Source: Polytrichum commune (taxonomy: Eukaryota > Streptophyta > Polytrichopsida > Polytrichales > Polytrichaceae). From it: 64,000 bases of DNA. Below the pieces are notes generated by a model. The model was not told where the DNA came from and did no database searches. It saw nothing but the letters and a program-made list of their open reading frames with translations. The DNA is taken from NCBI GenBank assembly GCA_950295325.1, contig OX485806.1:16742001-16806000 (forward strand). The letters run 5' to 3'. Below are positions 24,199 to 36,900 of this stretch, one piece after another (within the stretch, counting starts at the first letter, position 1; the number at the start of each line of letters is the position of its first letter). The position numbers and the translations under genes are program-made.

Positions 24199-24931
24199 TA
24201 TGTCTACCATGCCCACATTAGGACCAAGTGTTACTCCTCAACATCAAGAGGAGTCCCTCTTGATAGGGAAAATCCATCTCTCCCCAAACTCTACAATTGT
24301 AATTGATATTACTCAATATTCTCACCTCGTCGATAGGTATCATGAAAATTTACTGCTCATGGACAACTCTCATTTTTGTATGAGGGAAGATTGTTGCTGG
24401 TAAGATGCCAATCCCATCCAGTATAATCAAATTACCGCTAGGAATGTGTTGGTTATATCGGAAGATTTTGTTGCGTGCTGATACACATATTTTAAGGCAA
24501 GAATTCACATGACTGTATGTGGAACCACTTGTACATACATGATCTTTGTATGAATACAAAAATGTACACATAAGTTCTCCTTTGAGTTGTCTGCCATGGC
24601 ATGTGCATTTGTGAGATAGTCTTGGAAATTGTGGCGAAATTCAATCTTGATGTATGCTATCCATATAAGCACCAGCAAATTGTAAAAACCTTGTCAAAGT
24701 TAGGAAAGGTGTTATCGCATTCAATCTGGAATACACAAATGAATAAAAACTGAAAGTTGCACATACCATTGTAATAGTCAAAGAAGAGGAGTGATAATCT
24801 TGTAGAAGATGTTCAGGTTGTATCTGTATATTCTTGTGCATTGAGATAGCACATAATCATTTGGTAATGAGTATAAGTGGCTTGCATTTACAAGTATTGT
24901 TGAATAGTTAAATCACAACTTTGTAAGCATC
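24199..24931. other. 3' flank of the monooxygenase gene
   Basis: No gene was seen here. The right part must contain the 3' untranslated region of the minus-strand monooxygenase gene whose stop codon is at 24934-24932. Confidence 0.5.
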
Positions 24932-27900
24932 CTAGAATTTGAGTTTGAGTTTGGGTTGGATACCAAACGCAAATGAAAGAGCTGCAACCACTAGCAAGCC
25001 TAGCACCAGCAGAAGGCCATAGAAGAGTCGGTCCTCATTGCGTTTCTGGTGATCAATTTGTCGGAATGGAGTGTCCGACCACAGCAGCTGGTAGGATGTC
25101 CTGAAGATAATTGAACACAATCAGCTTGTTGTATATGTCAACTCAAATCTTGATGGAACAAAATAAACATCTTGTGAGAACCGCCAATGATTTAAAAGTA
25201 AAGATTGATGAGAGAAATATTATACTTGTAAGAATTAACTACAAACATTGAACCTGAACTTCTTTGACAGCAAAACATAATTTAGTAATGTCATGAACCG
25301 TATGAATAACTATGCTACCCAAGGTGGTACAAGTGAAAAACAACTATGGATGAGGCTTCTGAGAATTCCTAACTTAAGACAATCTGATGGTCTGATCCTT
25401 GTTATGACAGGAAGGTGGGTCAACATACGGTTTGAAGATTGTTGGCGCCAATTTATGTAGGGATGTGAGGAGCATAGTTTGCAAGATGCCAAAAAAACCA
25501 CGTGGAAAGAGCTTCATATTTGTGTTCAACTCAACGATTGCATGAGCATCGTCTACCCTCCTTCTTGAGAACTCTGCGGCCAATTTGTTGCAGCTGATAT
25601 CTCCATTTCCTGCAAGAGAAAAACGAGCACTGTCTATCAGTTGTGGTCCTGGAATATTAGGTAGACCTGTATTTTAGCTTAGAATTGGTTCTGTGCCATT
25701 CAATTGAAAGTCTTCCCAATCTAGGAAAGAGGTTGTGGCAAACTGTTGATTGCGTGTAACCTCCAAATTACTTGTACCCCCTTCAGAAAGTTGACTTCGT
25801 ACTAAGGATGTCCAATTCACTAAGACTGAGGTAACAGTTTGTAATTGTATAGTTTCTTCCATGATGGATAATTTAGAAAGAATAAATTCACGTCTTACCA
25901 GAAGAGATGAACTCATTCACAATGCTGTCCAGCAATAAACAGTCCTCCAGTGCAGCGTTGCATCCAGTACCATATGAGGGAAACTGAATAGACATCAGAG
26001 GTCAGGAGAATGCATGGCTTCTATCAGCACGTCCATCTTCAAACAGGATGACTTGGGCGAAAAATTGCAAACTCACAGGCAGAGTTTAGTATGTATGTAT
26101 CCCCTAGCTTCATTCAGTACCAGATTTTTGTTGCTTCTTATATCCTCAACAACATTCTGCCATACAGGTGTTCATTTCTCAATTATCACCTTTTGGCATG
26201 CTATTCCTCACCCTCTATAGACCAAATTCTTTGGTGTTTCAGTTTTGTTTTTTTATTTTTATTCCACTTGTGCTTTTCCCTGGATACATGGATCCTATAG
26301 TATGCCATCTGACTACAGCTTCAAATTCTCGTTAGCCATCAAATGGGGAATAAAACCGATGATCTTGTAGTCATACCATAGCATGTGCTGCATCTCCAAT
26401 GACAATGATATTTTTATGGTGAAATCGTGAAAGAGTGACAGCACCACCAAACGAAATTGCTGGCTGCTGCAAAAAATCCTCACTGAAATTGGGGTTTTCT
26501 TGTTCGAGTAATTCAAACACCTCTGGTGCCTTTTCCCTACAACATCACCAAATGGAAGTTACTCACGTGTTTGTAAGAAAAAGAATTCTGCATAAGAATG
26601 AATTTCTAGAAGTACAAACGATTCTTCCAGGTAGGTATACTTTTCATTAGGGGCAGTCAGACTTGAAACAAAATACAGAAAACCCAAGCTTTTCACCATT
26701 TCGGGCTTTGAAGGTTGACCATTTGACTGAGAAAACCGAACTTGACAGTCTGTACTCCTCACTGAGGACACCCCAAGTCTTCAGAGTTTTGAGGTTGAAA
26801 TGTTGAAATCTATAGTGAGCTACTTTGTGGCTGAAAACCTGGAGACAGAAGGGGATAGCTCAAGCTCCTGAATCTCAAAGGCAGCTATACAATTGCGATA
26901 GTCTCGAGGAGTAACTCAAATCCCAAGAAATTGGAGAAATCATACGCCACTCGTAGAGTTCTCAAAAGTCAATTGATGAAAAACCCAGGTTTAGACCCTT
27001 TGGTTCGTTAGACCTCCTATTTCATAAAATTTCTTCTAGAAATCTTTGAATAACAATACTCAAGGTCGGATATCAGATTATCTGTCTACTTTTTTGTTTG
27101 GTTGAGTATCTTACAAGTCTATACATGCAAATTTCATTGAATATGTATTCAAATGAAGTTGTAGTCATTAGGCACAGACACAGATAAAATGAGAGAGAAC
27201 TGTCAACCAAAGTAACATAACAGTCCTGAGACAAAATACCAACTTGAAAATGAGCTCTAATTCATGAGGTGAAGAAGCATTTAGTAGCCCCGCATTCTTG
27301 CTGCCACCCCAGAAACTGCCATCAGCCATTCCTACCAAGAGCATGTTCAGTGCAGGCCAACTCTGCACCCACATACCATCCAAACAAATCACAACAGGCC
27401 TGCAGGTTGTGTGAAGCGAACTTGCAAGTAATCTACATAAGCAGTTTGTCCACTTAATTATATTGTGCATCAGGGAAGACTCAGCTCTTCTCACAATTAT
27501 ATATGAGATAAACACGAGGATGACTAAGTAATTATTATCTTTGCTTGAGCCAACAGCAGTGTCACATAATATGCTGTGTTCTGTGAGACATTTTGAGTCT
27601 ACCTCCTAGATATTGTGTTACGTGGTACATGCTTGTTTCTATAATCATCCTCAAAAACACGAGGTCTTCTCTTCCCTCTCGGGAGTAGAGGTTGCGATCG
27701 TGAATAGAATTGGACCTGCTCGTACTTTCCAACCAAAACCCAGTAGAAGGCTCCATTTTGTGAATGATGAGAGTTGTTCTTAGAAGAGAACTCATCGTTA
27801 TTTGTGGCCCACGTTGCCATCATTATTAGATAACCATGATAGCACATGCCATTCCTTTATTGAACCTGCATTACAAGAAACATGATTTGGTTTTCTTGGA

Positions 27901-30900
27901 AACACCATTAACAATTCTCTTTAGTATTCTGTTATAAACATAGCAAGTAGAAGCAGCGACAGAGTCTCGTGTGCTGATTTTCCAATACCTGAACCCTGTT
28001 ATGATCAGTGAAAAGTGGAGACTTCTTTGCCAGCTCAGGACCCACATAGAAGGACTTGTATGAATCTCCATTCCGTTTAAAGTCCAATGTGATGGGCTTC
28101 GGATTTCTGAGGAAGTCCACAGGAATATGTTCAGGTCCCAATTCTGCCACAATTTTGCTTTACATCAAAGTGAAAAGTTTCCTTGGTTGAACTTTTAGTC
28201 CTTACTTTAGGATAGAGAAGGGTTGAAGACTGTCCTCAGCTGTGAGGCGGATCATCTCGGATCGAACTGCACTGTTGACACCATCGGCACCAACAAGCAA
28301 GTCAAAACTCACCTCCACCGTTCCTGGCTTGTCTGCGGGAGAGAAAATGTTGTACTGCAGAACTTCAGCACCCAGCATATTTCCATATGATAGCTCAATA
28401 ATGATATAAGTGGGAATTCCACTCAATGAAGTGATGTGATATGCCAGGGTAATCTACATGATGCAGGTAGGCAACTGACCCTGTCGCGCAGACTTTGAGG
28501 AGTACTGAAACCTCGCTGTATTACTGCTTTCGTCAATCGACAATAATTCATACTCAAAATAGGTCTTCAATTTTGAATACCTGAAAAGAAAAATCGCAAG
28601 AATGGTCAGTTTTGCACAGAATTCAGACTCCGTAAATACCACAGTTTTAGAAAGAAAAATCTGGACTAAATCATTTACACTACACAACATATACCACAAT
28701 TGATGATACATGTTTGGAATCAGCAGTATCAAACAAGAGATCGGAAATTTATATAACAGTGGGAACAACAGGTCATCAAGCAAGAACCTCAAGAGAATTA
28801 TGATGTTTGTCATTTCACCTTCCAAGCAGTGATTGCTGCAACCACGTTACCAGTGCATTCCGGCTCACTCCAAAACTCAGCAGTCCAGGCTCATTCGAGT
28901 AGTTGAATAATCTCTGAATAAGAAATGTCATCCTTAAGAAATAATGACCAGACACAAAACTTTCATTTCCTAGAGGCCAAGATGTCTTTGCACGATTGTA
29001 ACCAAGAATGCGTCGGTTCTCACCTTTTTCCCATTAGCTTGATGGACACAGCTACCAACTAGGAGATTAAGAAGATTTGGAGGCAATTCTAACCCTGCAC
29101 CTTCCAAGGCCTTCACAGCTCTTGACGTAAGTAAAATGGTGTATGATCGTGAATCCCCACGCACATAAACTTGTTCCTCGCACTCACTCTCTTCTGTCAA
29201 AGATTAGACCTGATTAGCTTTTAAAATCCACAAGCCATACACATCAACAACAAACTTCAAACTCTTGAATGTACGCAATTGATGACAACCCTTGCGGATT
29301 CTTTCCTGATTGCTTCATCGAACTTGCTCCCAAATCATCACACCCTAAAATCCAACAAAATACGTTCTTGTATAGCCAGAATCAACTCCGTAGCATTTAT
29401 CTGTTTTACTTCATTCAATGCTGCATTCTGTGTAAAGAGGTGCTTCAAAGAACTTTTTCATACTTCATTTAAGATGGTCAGTGTAGTGACCAACCAGTTC
29501 AATAGAGGACTGATGTTGGTTTTTCACGTAGGAATCAACATCTTCAGTGGTGCCCTTCATGGTAAGGTCACATCATTGAATATCGGATGAGTATATAATT
29601 GAGACGTACAGACTTTTAGTTCCAGTTGTCATATCTCACGGATCCTCAAACTTGACTTCTTCAACCTCGACTTATTCAGACAATGTGTTAGAACTTAGCA
29701 TAATTTGACAAAGGCTCCAACAGAGCTCAAGGCGTCTAATCAGTTGGAACCTCGAACATCTTATAGGTGTTGACTAACTTTAAACTCCTTACAAAGCTAG
29801 CACATCCGAAGTTTCTACACGCAGCAGAAAATACTGATAGTTGGCTACTTAAAGCAGCAAGTCACTTAGGATCAACAATCAACAGTGTAAGTACAAAAAT
29901 TGATATACCAGGTCGTGGGGGAGGGGCTGAGGCACGTTTCTCAAAGAGATGGACAGAGAAGCCTCGTCGGAGAAGGTAATGAGAAAGCAGGCAACCTGCT
30001 GGTCCAGCTCCTACAATCACGACCTCTCCAGATGTCTGCGCCCAATGCACCCAAAAAAGTCACAAACAAGCCAAACTATCATTTTCATCCTAAACGTAGT
30101 GAAATGATAGCACACACGCCGTCGAGCTCTTCAGCCTTCAGTGCTACTTCCTCCGGATATCGGTGACCAACATGGTCTCCAATCTTTTAATGATGAAAAG
30201 TCAACATCCTTGACTGTTAGCAAAGTTGATACACATGTTGTGGTCGTTTGTATCTCACGACGTCAGAGAATTGCTCCTCACACACATAAACAGTGGCCAA
30301 CAGCCAGTTGAATGACATCATTGAAGGGACGACACTCAACCTCTGAATTGGCTTTTCTCATGCAACGACTTCCTGACAACACCAAGAAGACCTTTTTGAG
30401 GTATAATTGTTCATGAACATACTAGGAAGCAATTGCTCCATTCCGTACTTAATTTAGGGATTTATGTTCAGTGTTCGACTAACCTATTCCAACACAATCG
30501 TTAAAATCCTCGGCATCAGGAGACACATGCTAGTTATCCTAGTGTCTTGTACGACATTGTATTTTTCTAGCTCGGGCCTCCATGGCACACCAAGTTCCAT
30601 CCTTTACCGCTAGAACTGAGAAAGATTCTGTAGCTTCAGATCAAGCCCCTCGATCGGCGGGATCTGTTCGGGACGCCATGCCCGTGAAAGCTGATGACTG
30701 CCCATATTTGTTTGCTGCTGTGCACCACACTTTAATTATCTATATATACCTCCCTTTCTCCGGCCACTTTTTTCTTTCTTTGGGTGATGCAGAATGGGAG
30801 GCACAAAAGCCCAACAACTTTGCATTACTAAGCAGAAGCTTGAAGATCTAGAAGAAGCTCTATTTATCTTCATACTAAGGTTTATATGAAGAATCATCTG

Positions 30901-31306
30901 AAGAGAAGACGAGAAAGCCAAACGAAGATGTTGATTGCCTTCTCACTGCCGTAGAAAAGCTTTTAAGTATTTGCAACTCAAACATGGCGACGGCTTGTGA
31001 TCCGTGGAAATAATCGATGGTTTAAAGTCTTGAATGTCGGATAAATTTTGAACTTACAGTTGATGGAATTGCATTGCCAGGGTTTGTGATTTGAGTCAGA
31101 AGATGTGAGACCGCCATTGTCACATGCGGAGACTGGGAATGGTGATGCCAACCATCACGAGAGAGTGAAGAGTTTCCAAGATTGTGGCGCCTCGCAATGT
31201 TTATGGAAGCAGAGTGCTCCCTAGGATAGGACGACAGGGTATGCTTGAACGGATCGTGTTGAGAAGAGCGGCTCACCTGCCATCCAACCGAGCCTTGCCG
31301 GAGCAT
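24932..31306 (-). CDS. Kynurenine 3-monooxygenase-like FAD monooxygenase (12 exons, 583 aa)
   Basis: Exons, minus strand: 31306-31058, 30035-29909, 29193-29024, 28913-28819, 28580-28480, 28332-28206, 28157-27989, 27362-27244, 26536-26377, 25983-25899, 25609-25429, 25100-24932 (1752 bases, all phases consistent). Residues 1-83 are a basic, Ser/His-rich leader, probably organellar. The FAD Rossmann motif GAGPAG is at 92-97, followed by YLLRRGFSVHLFEKR. A 'SYTILLTSRAVKALE' block matches the conserved Arg region of the family. The DG motif is GADGVNSAVR (262-271) and the GD motif VIGDAAHAM (431-439), continuing FPSYGTGCNAALEDC where relatives usually have FGQG. A membrane helix spans about 553-575 near the C terminus, as in animal kynurenine 3-monooxygenase, which is anchored to the outer mitochondrial membrane. 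The expected reaction is NADPH-dependent hydroxylation of an aromatic substrate such as kynurenine; the substrate is inferred. The exon 8 donor (AA|GTTGGT) is the least certain junction. Confidence 0.87.
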
Positions 31307-31858
31307 TGCAAAGGCTGCACGAAATTCAAGACAAACTCAGTCGATAGTAAATGCCTCTTCTGATAGCGTGTACCACAAGCATTCAGATTCTGACCAATTC
31401 TGCAGCACACACCAGAAGTAAGCGACAGGCTCCAGCTCTTCTGAGGTGCAGCAATGACTTCACCCTAATCATACGTATATGCGTTCTTATAATGTAAAAA
31501 AATCAGATACATACATCTTCAAGTACATGCTGAAGTATCCTTGTCCTTGAGAGGAAGATGCCGATTAAAGAATATCCAAGCTAGAGCGATCGCTGGCGAT
31601 TAGGATTAAGACCAGACGCAATTCTACATTTAATCAATAGTACCTAATCAAATTCGAAAACCTGCCTTCAATGAAGCTAACGCACTCTTCTTCGCTCATT
31701 CCTAAGTGTGCCATCCAAATCTCAATGCTTCCAAACCGCAATTCTTCACTCTGAGGTATCGAAGCACAAAAGCTCTGATACTCGATAGCTAGAAAACAAT
31801 CATGCCTAATTTCTGCTCTCATTCAAACCTGCGTCCTCTGAGTGTACTATTTGAAATT
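31307..31858. promoter_or_regulatory. Upstream region of the monooxygenase gene
   Basis: This is the presumed leader and promoter of the minus-strand gene. An in-frame stop lies shortly upstream of the chosen ATG, supporting that start if there is no further 5' exon. No TATA box could be assigned with confidence. Confidence 0.35.
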
Positions 31859-32422
31859 GGCAAAGTGCGGATCCAATTCGTCTACACTTGGAACTCCACC
31901 ATGCGATGCCAAACATCGACTCGATTCCAAATTAGAGTGTCCTACAGCGGCGATGCCCCTCCTCAGAATTTAAACTTACTCCATGAAATCACGCATCCAC
32001 GCTCCCTCACGTTTAAAATTGCCATTTCGTTGCAATTGTTCTCTTATTTTAATTTAACTCATCCAATTCCCGGGCCTCCATTATCTCATTCTTCTCCCTT
32101 CTCGCTACTGAGGTTGAATGCACTTGATTAAAACGCACAGAATAGGCAAAGTACGGTACCTATTCGTCTACAGTTGGAACTCTGCAATGCAATGCCAAAC
32201 ATCGACACCTCAATTCCAAATTAGAGTGTCCTATAGCGGAGATGCCCTCTCTTTAGAGAACTTAGACGTTTCCCGTGAAGTCACGCATCATCCAAGCTCC
32301 CGCACATTTTTTTTAACAATCGCTCTCTTCTTTAGTGTCAAAACATGCAGTTCCCAAGCCTCCATTAGCTCATTCTTCTCCTAACTCGCTACATGTACTG
32401 AGGTTGAATGCATTTGATTAAA
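31859..32422. repeat. Tandem duplication, two 285-bp units, upstream of the monooxygenase
   Basis: Copy 1 is 31859-32143 and copy 2 is 32144 to about 32422. They share 'ggcaaagt.cgg', 'tgccaaacatcgac', 'tccaaattagagtgtccta' and 'tactgaggttgaatgca'. The copies differ by scattered substitutions and small indels. Confidence 0.85.
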
Positions 32423-32621
32423 GCAGAGAACAGGCACCTGAATTCTGCGATGGCCTTAATTCCACCTGACGTGCAGAGGACCACAACTGGCTTTCATCAG
32501 GCACGTGGATATGCGAAACGCCTTCTTCTAAAGTGAGAGATAGTAAGAGCAAGGGAGATTCCAAATGCAGAAGAAGAGTGATACGATTGAAATCGCTGCT
32601 GGACACCTTATCTCCAATAAG

Positions 32622-32626
<5 letters not shown>

Positions 32627-32655
<29 letters not shown>
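32627..32655. repeat. GA microsatellite
   Basis: A run of GA dinucleotides between the tandem duplication and the foldback element. Confidence 0.9.
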
Positions 32656-32656
<1 letters not shown>

Positions 32657-32766
32657 GACTGGTGGTTCACCTTGAGGCCACGCTGGACCATGCTCTAGAT
32701 GAAAAGCTGGGGATGGCGTCCCATCAAGGCGCCAACAATCCATTGTCATGTTTCAACACACCTCCT

Positions 32767-33125
32767 CGGAGAATGGAGAATGGAGAATGAGGAAAAAGAG
32801 GAGCCAATAGGATAGCTTCTCCATGGAGAAAGGTGTGACACCCTTTTGTGGCCTGTGGAGAATGGAGAATGGAGAATGGAGAATGGGAATTACCATTGCC
32901 GCCTGCATGCGGTAAGAATTTGTGCTCTATTCACACGCTTGGATTTGAAGTCCGTTTTCTCATCCATCAACTAAAGCCCCGCCGCAACAAAAAGAAGCGA
33001 CCCCAAGTGAAAAACAGTATAACCTTCGCACAAGAAGTTTTCTCCATTCTCCATTCTTCATTCTCCGAGAATGGGCCCTCCGCCATTCAAGGAGAGTGTG
33101 CCACGTCCCCATTCTCCATTCTCCG
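32767..33125. repeat. Foldback element built of GAGAATG repeats
   Basis: The left end CGGAGAATGGAGAATG (32767-32782) is exactly reversed at 33110-33125. Further GGAGAAT runs at about 32856-32886 face CTCCATTC runs at about 33040-33068, giving nested inverted repeats. No target duplication was identified. It could be a foldback transposon or an expanded minisatellite with an inverted copy. Confidence 0.7.
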
Positions 33126-33444
33126 AGAATGGTAAGAAAGAGGTGTGACAAACCCTAATGTCAGGCCTCAGCTTCACAACAAACAAATAGTTGGGAGTTC
33201 TATTAATTAGCTCACCCCGTTGCAAAATATTTTACGAAAGAGATTTCTTCAAGAGGACATGTCAGCACGAGGCCTAGCTTTACTTGTAAAAGAAAGTACA
33301 CATCCTAATTGTTTGTCCAACTCACAAGACCCATGTAGAAACATTTATTTCCTTTGCACTTGCTCTAACTAGCTATCCGTGAACTTTTGTGTGCATGCTC
33401 TAGTCATTGGTGATTCATCCATCCGAGTACTTGTAACAAACTAA

Positions 33445-33958
33445 TGCCCCCTCCCCACTTGACATTAGCTAAGCCTAAAAGTGGGTTCTTAAAAATGAGC
33501 GTTCACACCATCGACACTATCTAGTGCCGAGCCTAGTTGGCAAATGATGTGGCATGGCTTAAAAGTGGAGGTTTTAAGCTAATAAAACTACCGACCCTCC
33601 CATCAGTACCTAGACATGAGGCAAGAATGTAGGACCTCTAAAAGTGTTGCCTCCCGCTCTTGTGATTGGTTGCTTTTAGTCTTAGCTATGAGGGCACGAG
33701 GAGCTCCATTAACAAAAACCGATGGTAAGTATTAAGGCATTTGGGGATGGGACAAAAACTATCCAACATTCATTGGTTGGTAGATAAAACAATGAACATG
33801 TGTGAAAGCTACTTAACTAAAACCTACTTGGAAATCTCCGGAGCAAGTTCTTGTAGGTGCATTGGAATAGCCGGACGTGTCCGCTATGACCAAGGGAGCT
33901 TTACCCGGGTTTTAGGGAAGTCTTTGGTTATTTGCTAATGTCAAGTGGGGAGGGGGCA
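33445..33958. mobile_element. TIR element with 3-bp TAA target duplication, copy 1 (514 bp)
   Basis: It begins TGCCCCCTCCCCACTTGACA and ends in the reverse complement. It is flanked by TAA on both sides (33442-33444 and 33959-33961), as expected for a PIF/Harbinger-type element. A 2-bp TA duplication (Tc1/mariner type) would also fit. It carries no transposase. A 65-codon frame (33741-33938, plus) is intact and is also intact in copy 2. Confidence 0.88.
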
Positions 33959-33961
33959 TAA

Positions 33962-36900
33962 TATACAAGAACTTACACAATCAAGAACATCTACATAGCA
34001 TAAAGAACAGCAGTGTACATAGCAACAACACATAGTAAAGCATGGGGAAAAGAATGTTGCATACATTGACTACACCGTCAGACTACACCTCAGGCCAACG
34101 TGCAAGACTCTATAGAGCAACTATACATACACAGGAAATAAAATATGCCTTGAGTTCTCAAAGTGAACTAGCCGAGTGAATTCAACTAACTTAAGGTAGA
34201 TGAGGTTGATTCCATTAGCTTCCTTAATTGGACACCTATTTTGGCTATTAATCAATGGTATAATTGCTTTAATTGGGTGGGTGAGTAAAACATGATGATT
34301 TAGACACAATTTTGATAATGTTTGGGTTAGTCACCTTTGCAAAAGCCAAAGTACACCCATCATCATTCATAATAAGGAATGCTATTCACCAAGCTATGAC
34401 ACACTTCATTTTTGTGCTTGAGGTGGACAAATTAGGAGGCCACACTTGGGCAAATGACCCATGTAGAATTTGCTAATGATGTTGTCCACTTACACAACAT
34501 TGAATAATTAAAGAATTCCCCCTTATAACATCACATCGGGAAGTAAAGAATCTTTGATTCTAGAACCTAGATCAACACCTTCCTTAACTCCGATTTCAAA
34601 TCTGTTGGTCCTTATTCGCAATTGCTAACGATGCTAACATGCTAACATTGGCTGGAGGATTCCACAAAAGTACAGGTGTCGACATTAACCTCATCTACCA
34701 ACTCAAAGCAAAGCAGAATAGCAACCACACTCCAATGACAAGCTAACACACACACAAAAAAAAACGCATGCACAATGCATCCAAGTTAAATCTCAACACA
34801 AAGACAACTTCACAACAATTTGACAACCTCCCTGGCAGTCACATGCACTTGTAACACTCTTGTAATGACAACACTCTTCAACCCTAGATGCCTTTCAATC
34901 ATGCGGCAGTTGGGCGTGCAAGCGCCTTCCATTCCAAACACTACGCCAAAATCATATATAGGGTGTACCAAAATAGCCACGTTATGTTGTGGGTTGCCAA
35001 GCAAAAACATAGGTCACCTGTGGTTGAGGCCGGGTCACCTGCAGTCAAGCTCGGCGTACCTGTGGTCCAGGGTAAAGACCCTAAAATTGCAAACTTTCAA
35101 CATGCCTGCTCAAATTTATCATCCATTGGTTTTTTTTTTTGTTTTTTGTTTTGCATTCATTCAAGAAGCCTCTTGAAACGAATGGGCAACGGCATTTTGT
35201 GTCTTCTCTCACACTGAATTGTTTCTTCTGCTTGTTGTTTGATTCACCGTGTTGTTTTTTTGGAGTCAATAAAGGGTTTTGGTTGTAGACCTATAATTGG
35301 TTTTAGATCCTTGTGCAATACATGATGCATCCTTATGTCGGAGCAGTGTGCTAGAGTTTGCCCTTCAAATGAAAGTGTTGAAAGACGATTGCGAACACTT
35401 TGAGTACCCCCCTCCTAGTCACATCTACTTGAGCAAGAGAGGTAAGTGTTACCTTCTTTCAACTTCCTTACGGTTCCAAAAATCAAGATTAAGAGCGCCG
35501 CAGTCGGAAGAAGTTGAAAAAATTGGTTTATGTCCTATCAATATATCTCGTTTATTACCCGTTTGGTTTTCTCCCTTGTTTCGGTTTTCTCATAAGTGTG
35601 CTAATTGCCAATAATCACAAGATGTAACCTCGTTGTGACATTTGATGGATTTTCTTTGTAGTTCATTTTCTTTGCTACTTCTTGGCTTTCCTAGGTGTGG
35701 AACATCGTTACTTACATGAATCTTTGTCTTCCCCACTTCGACTTTCATGTGAGTGCTATCTTGATATTGATTTGTAGTTTTGATTGTTCCACATCTTTCT
35801 GACATCCTGAAATATTATGTGATTCTACAATACCATTCTACATCTAGCTTGTTTTAGTGTGTGCATATTGAGGCCTTGTTGAATCAAACACAGTTGAATC
35901 GAATGTGGAGCCCACAAACGAGTTGGTTGACTATGTGCAAACTATGTTAAACGAAGGAACTTGATTAAAAACAAATGCAGAGTTGTTGAACATCCATGAT
36001 CCAAGACAACTAAAACAAATGATGACCAAAGTTTTGGAATATAAATTTTGAAGACACCATCATTTCACAACAAAGGAGATGTCCAATACCATTCAAGGTT
36101 CCCTACCTGTTACAAAGCATGGGGGCAAATTGGGGGATCTGCCATGTAAGAGCAACACTTGCATGCTTGCGCATTAGGGCACCCAAGCATACAATGGCAA
36201 AAGCCCTGCAAACCATATCAGGGACTGTAATTTAGTTTTTCGGCATTACAAAACACTAGGGAACAAATGGGGGAGGACTTAAAAGGTGATTCGCATAACA
36301 TCTAGGTGTCACATATAAGTTTTATTAGGAAAATCCCATGATTTTAACATAGTGTTTCAAATTTAATAAACATTACTGGTTTATTTGGATGAAATGATTA
36401 TAAATTCACTCATGCACAATACATGCAATTGTGATAGTCACTCACCTCACTCTAGGCAATGGTTTGGCAGTGAGTTCATTTTAATTAAACCAAGTGTGGT
36501 GCACAAGCATATATAGGTGCAACCACAGTCAATTATCTTGCATGAGTATCTCATTTTTGTCTCTTTACCAAAACCAAAGGCACTTTGGTGTAGTCAATAG
36601 TCTTGTGTTGATTAATCCAATTTAATTTGACTTGAAATTATAGTGCAATCTTCCTTACAAGATTTTTTGTTTTCTTTGATTAAATAAGCTTTTAATTCCT
36701 TTGTCTGACCATGGTCTTTTACATGGTCTTGGCCAAGGTCATCATGGTACTCATCAATTGCAATAACAAGCCACACCGCGCAGGCGTGTTAACATTTCCT
36801 CACATAACTCATCAAGTTCTCTTATTTAATTAGTGTCGCAATTTAACATTCTTATTTCTTAGAGCCATACATTTACCGGTTCATTTCATTTATCATACCC

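Noticed and set aside
27599-27847. Open minus frame between monooxygenase exons 7 and 8 (contains FYWVLVGKYEQVQF)
   Set aside because: An in-frame stop precedes it after the only good acceptor, and skipping it gives a phase-consistent join (VQ then SWPALNMLLVG) that fits the family. It is intronic.
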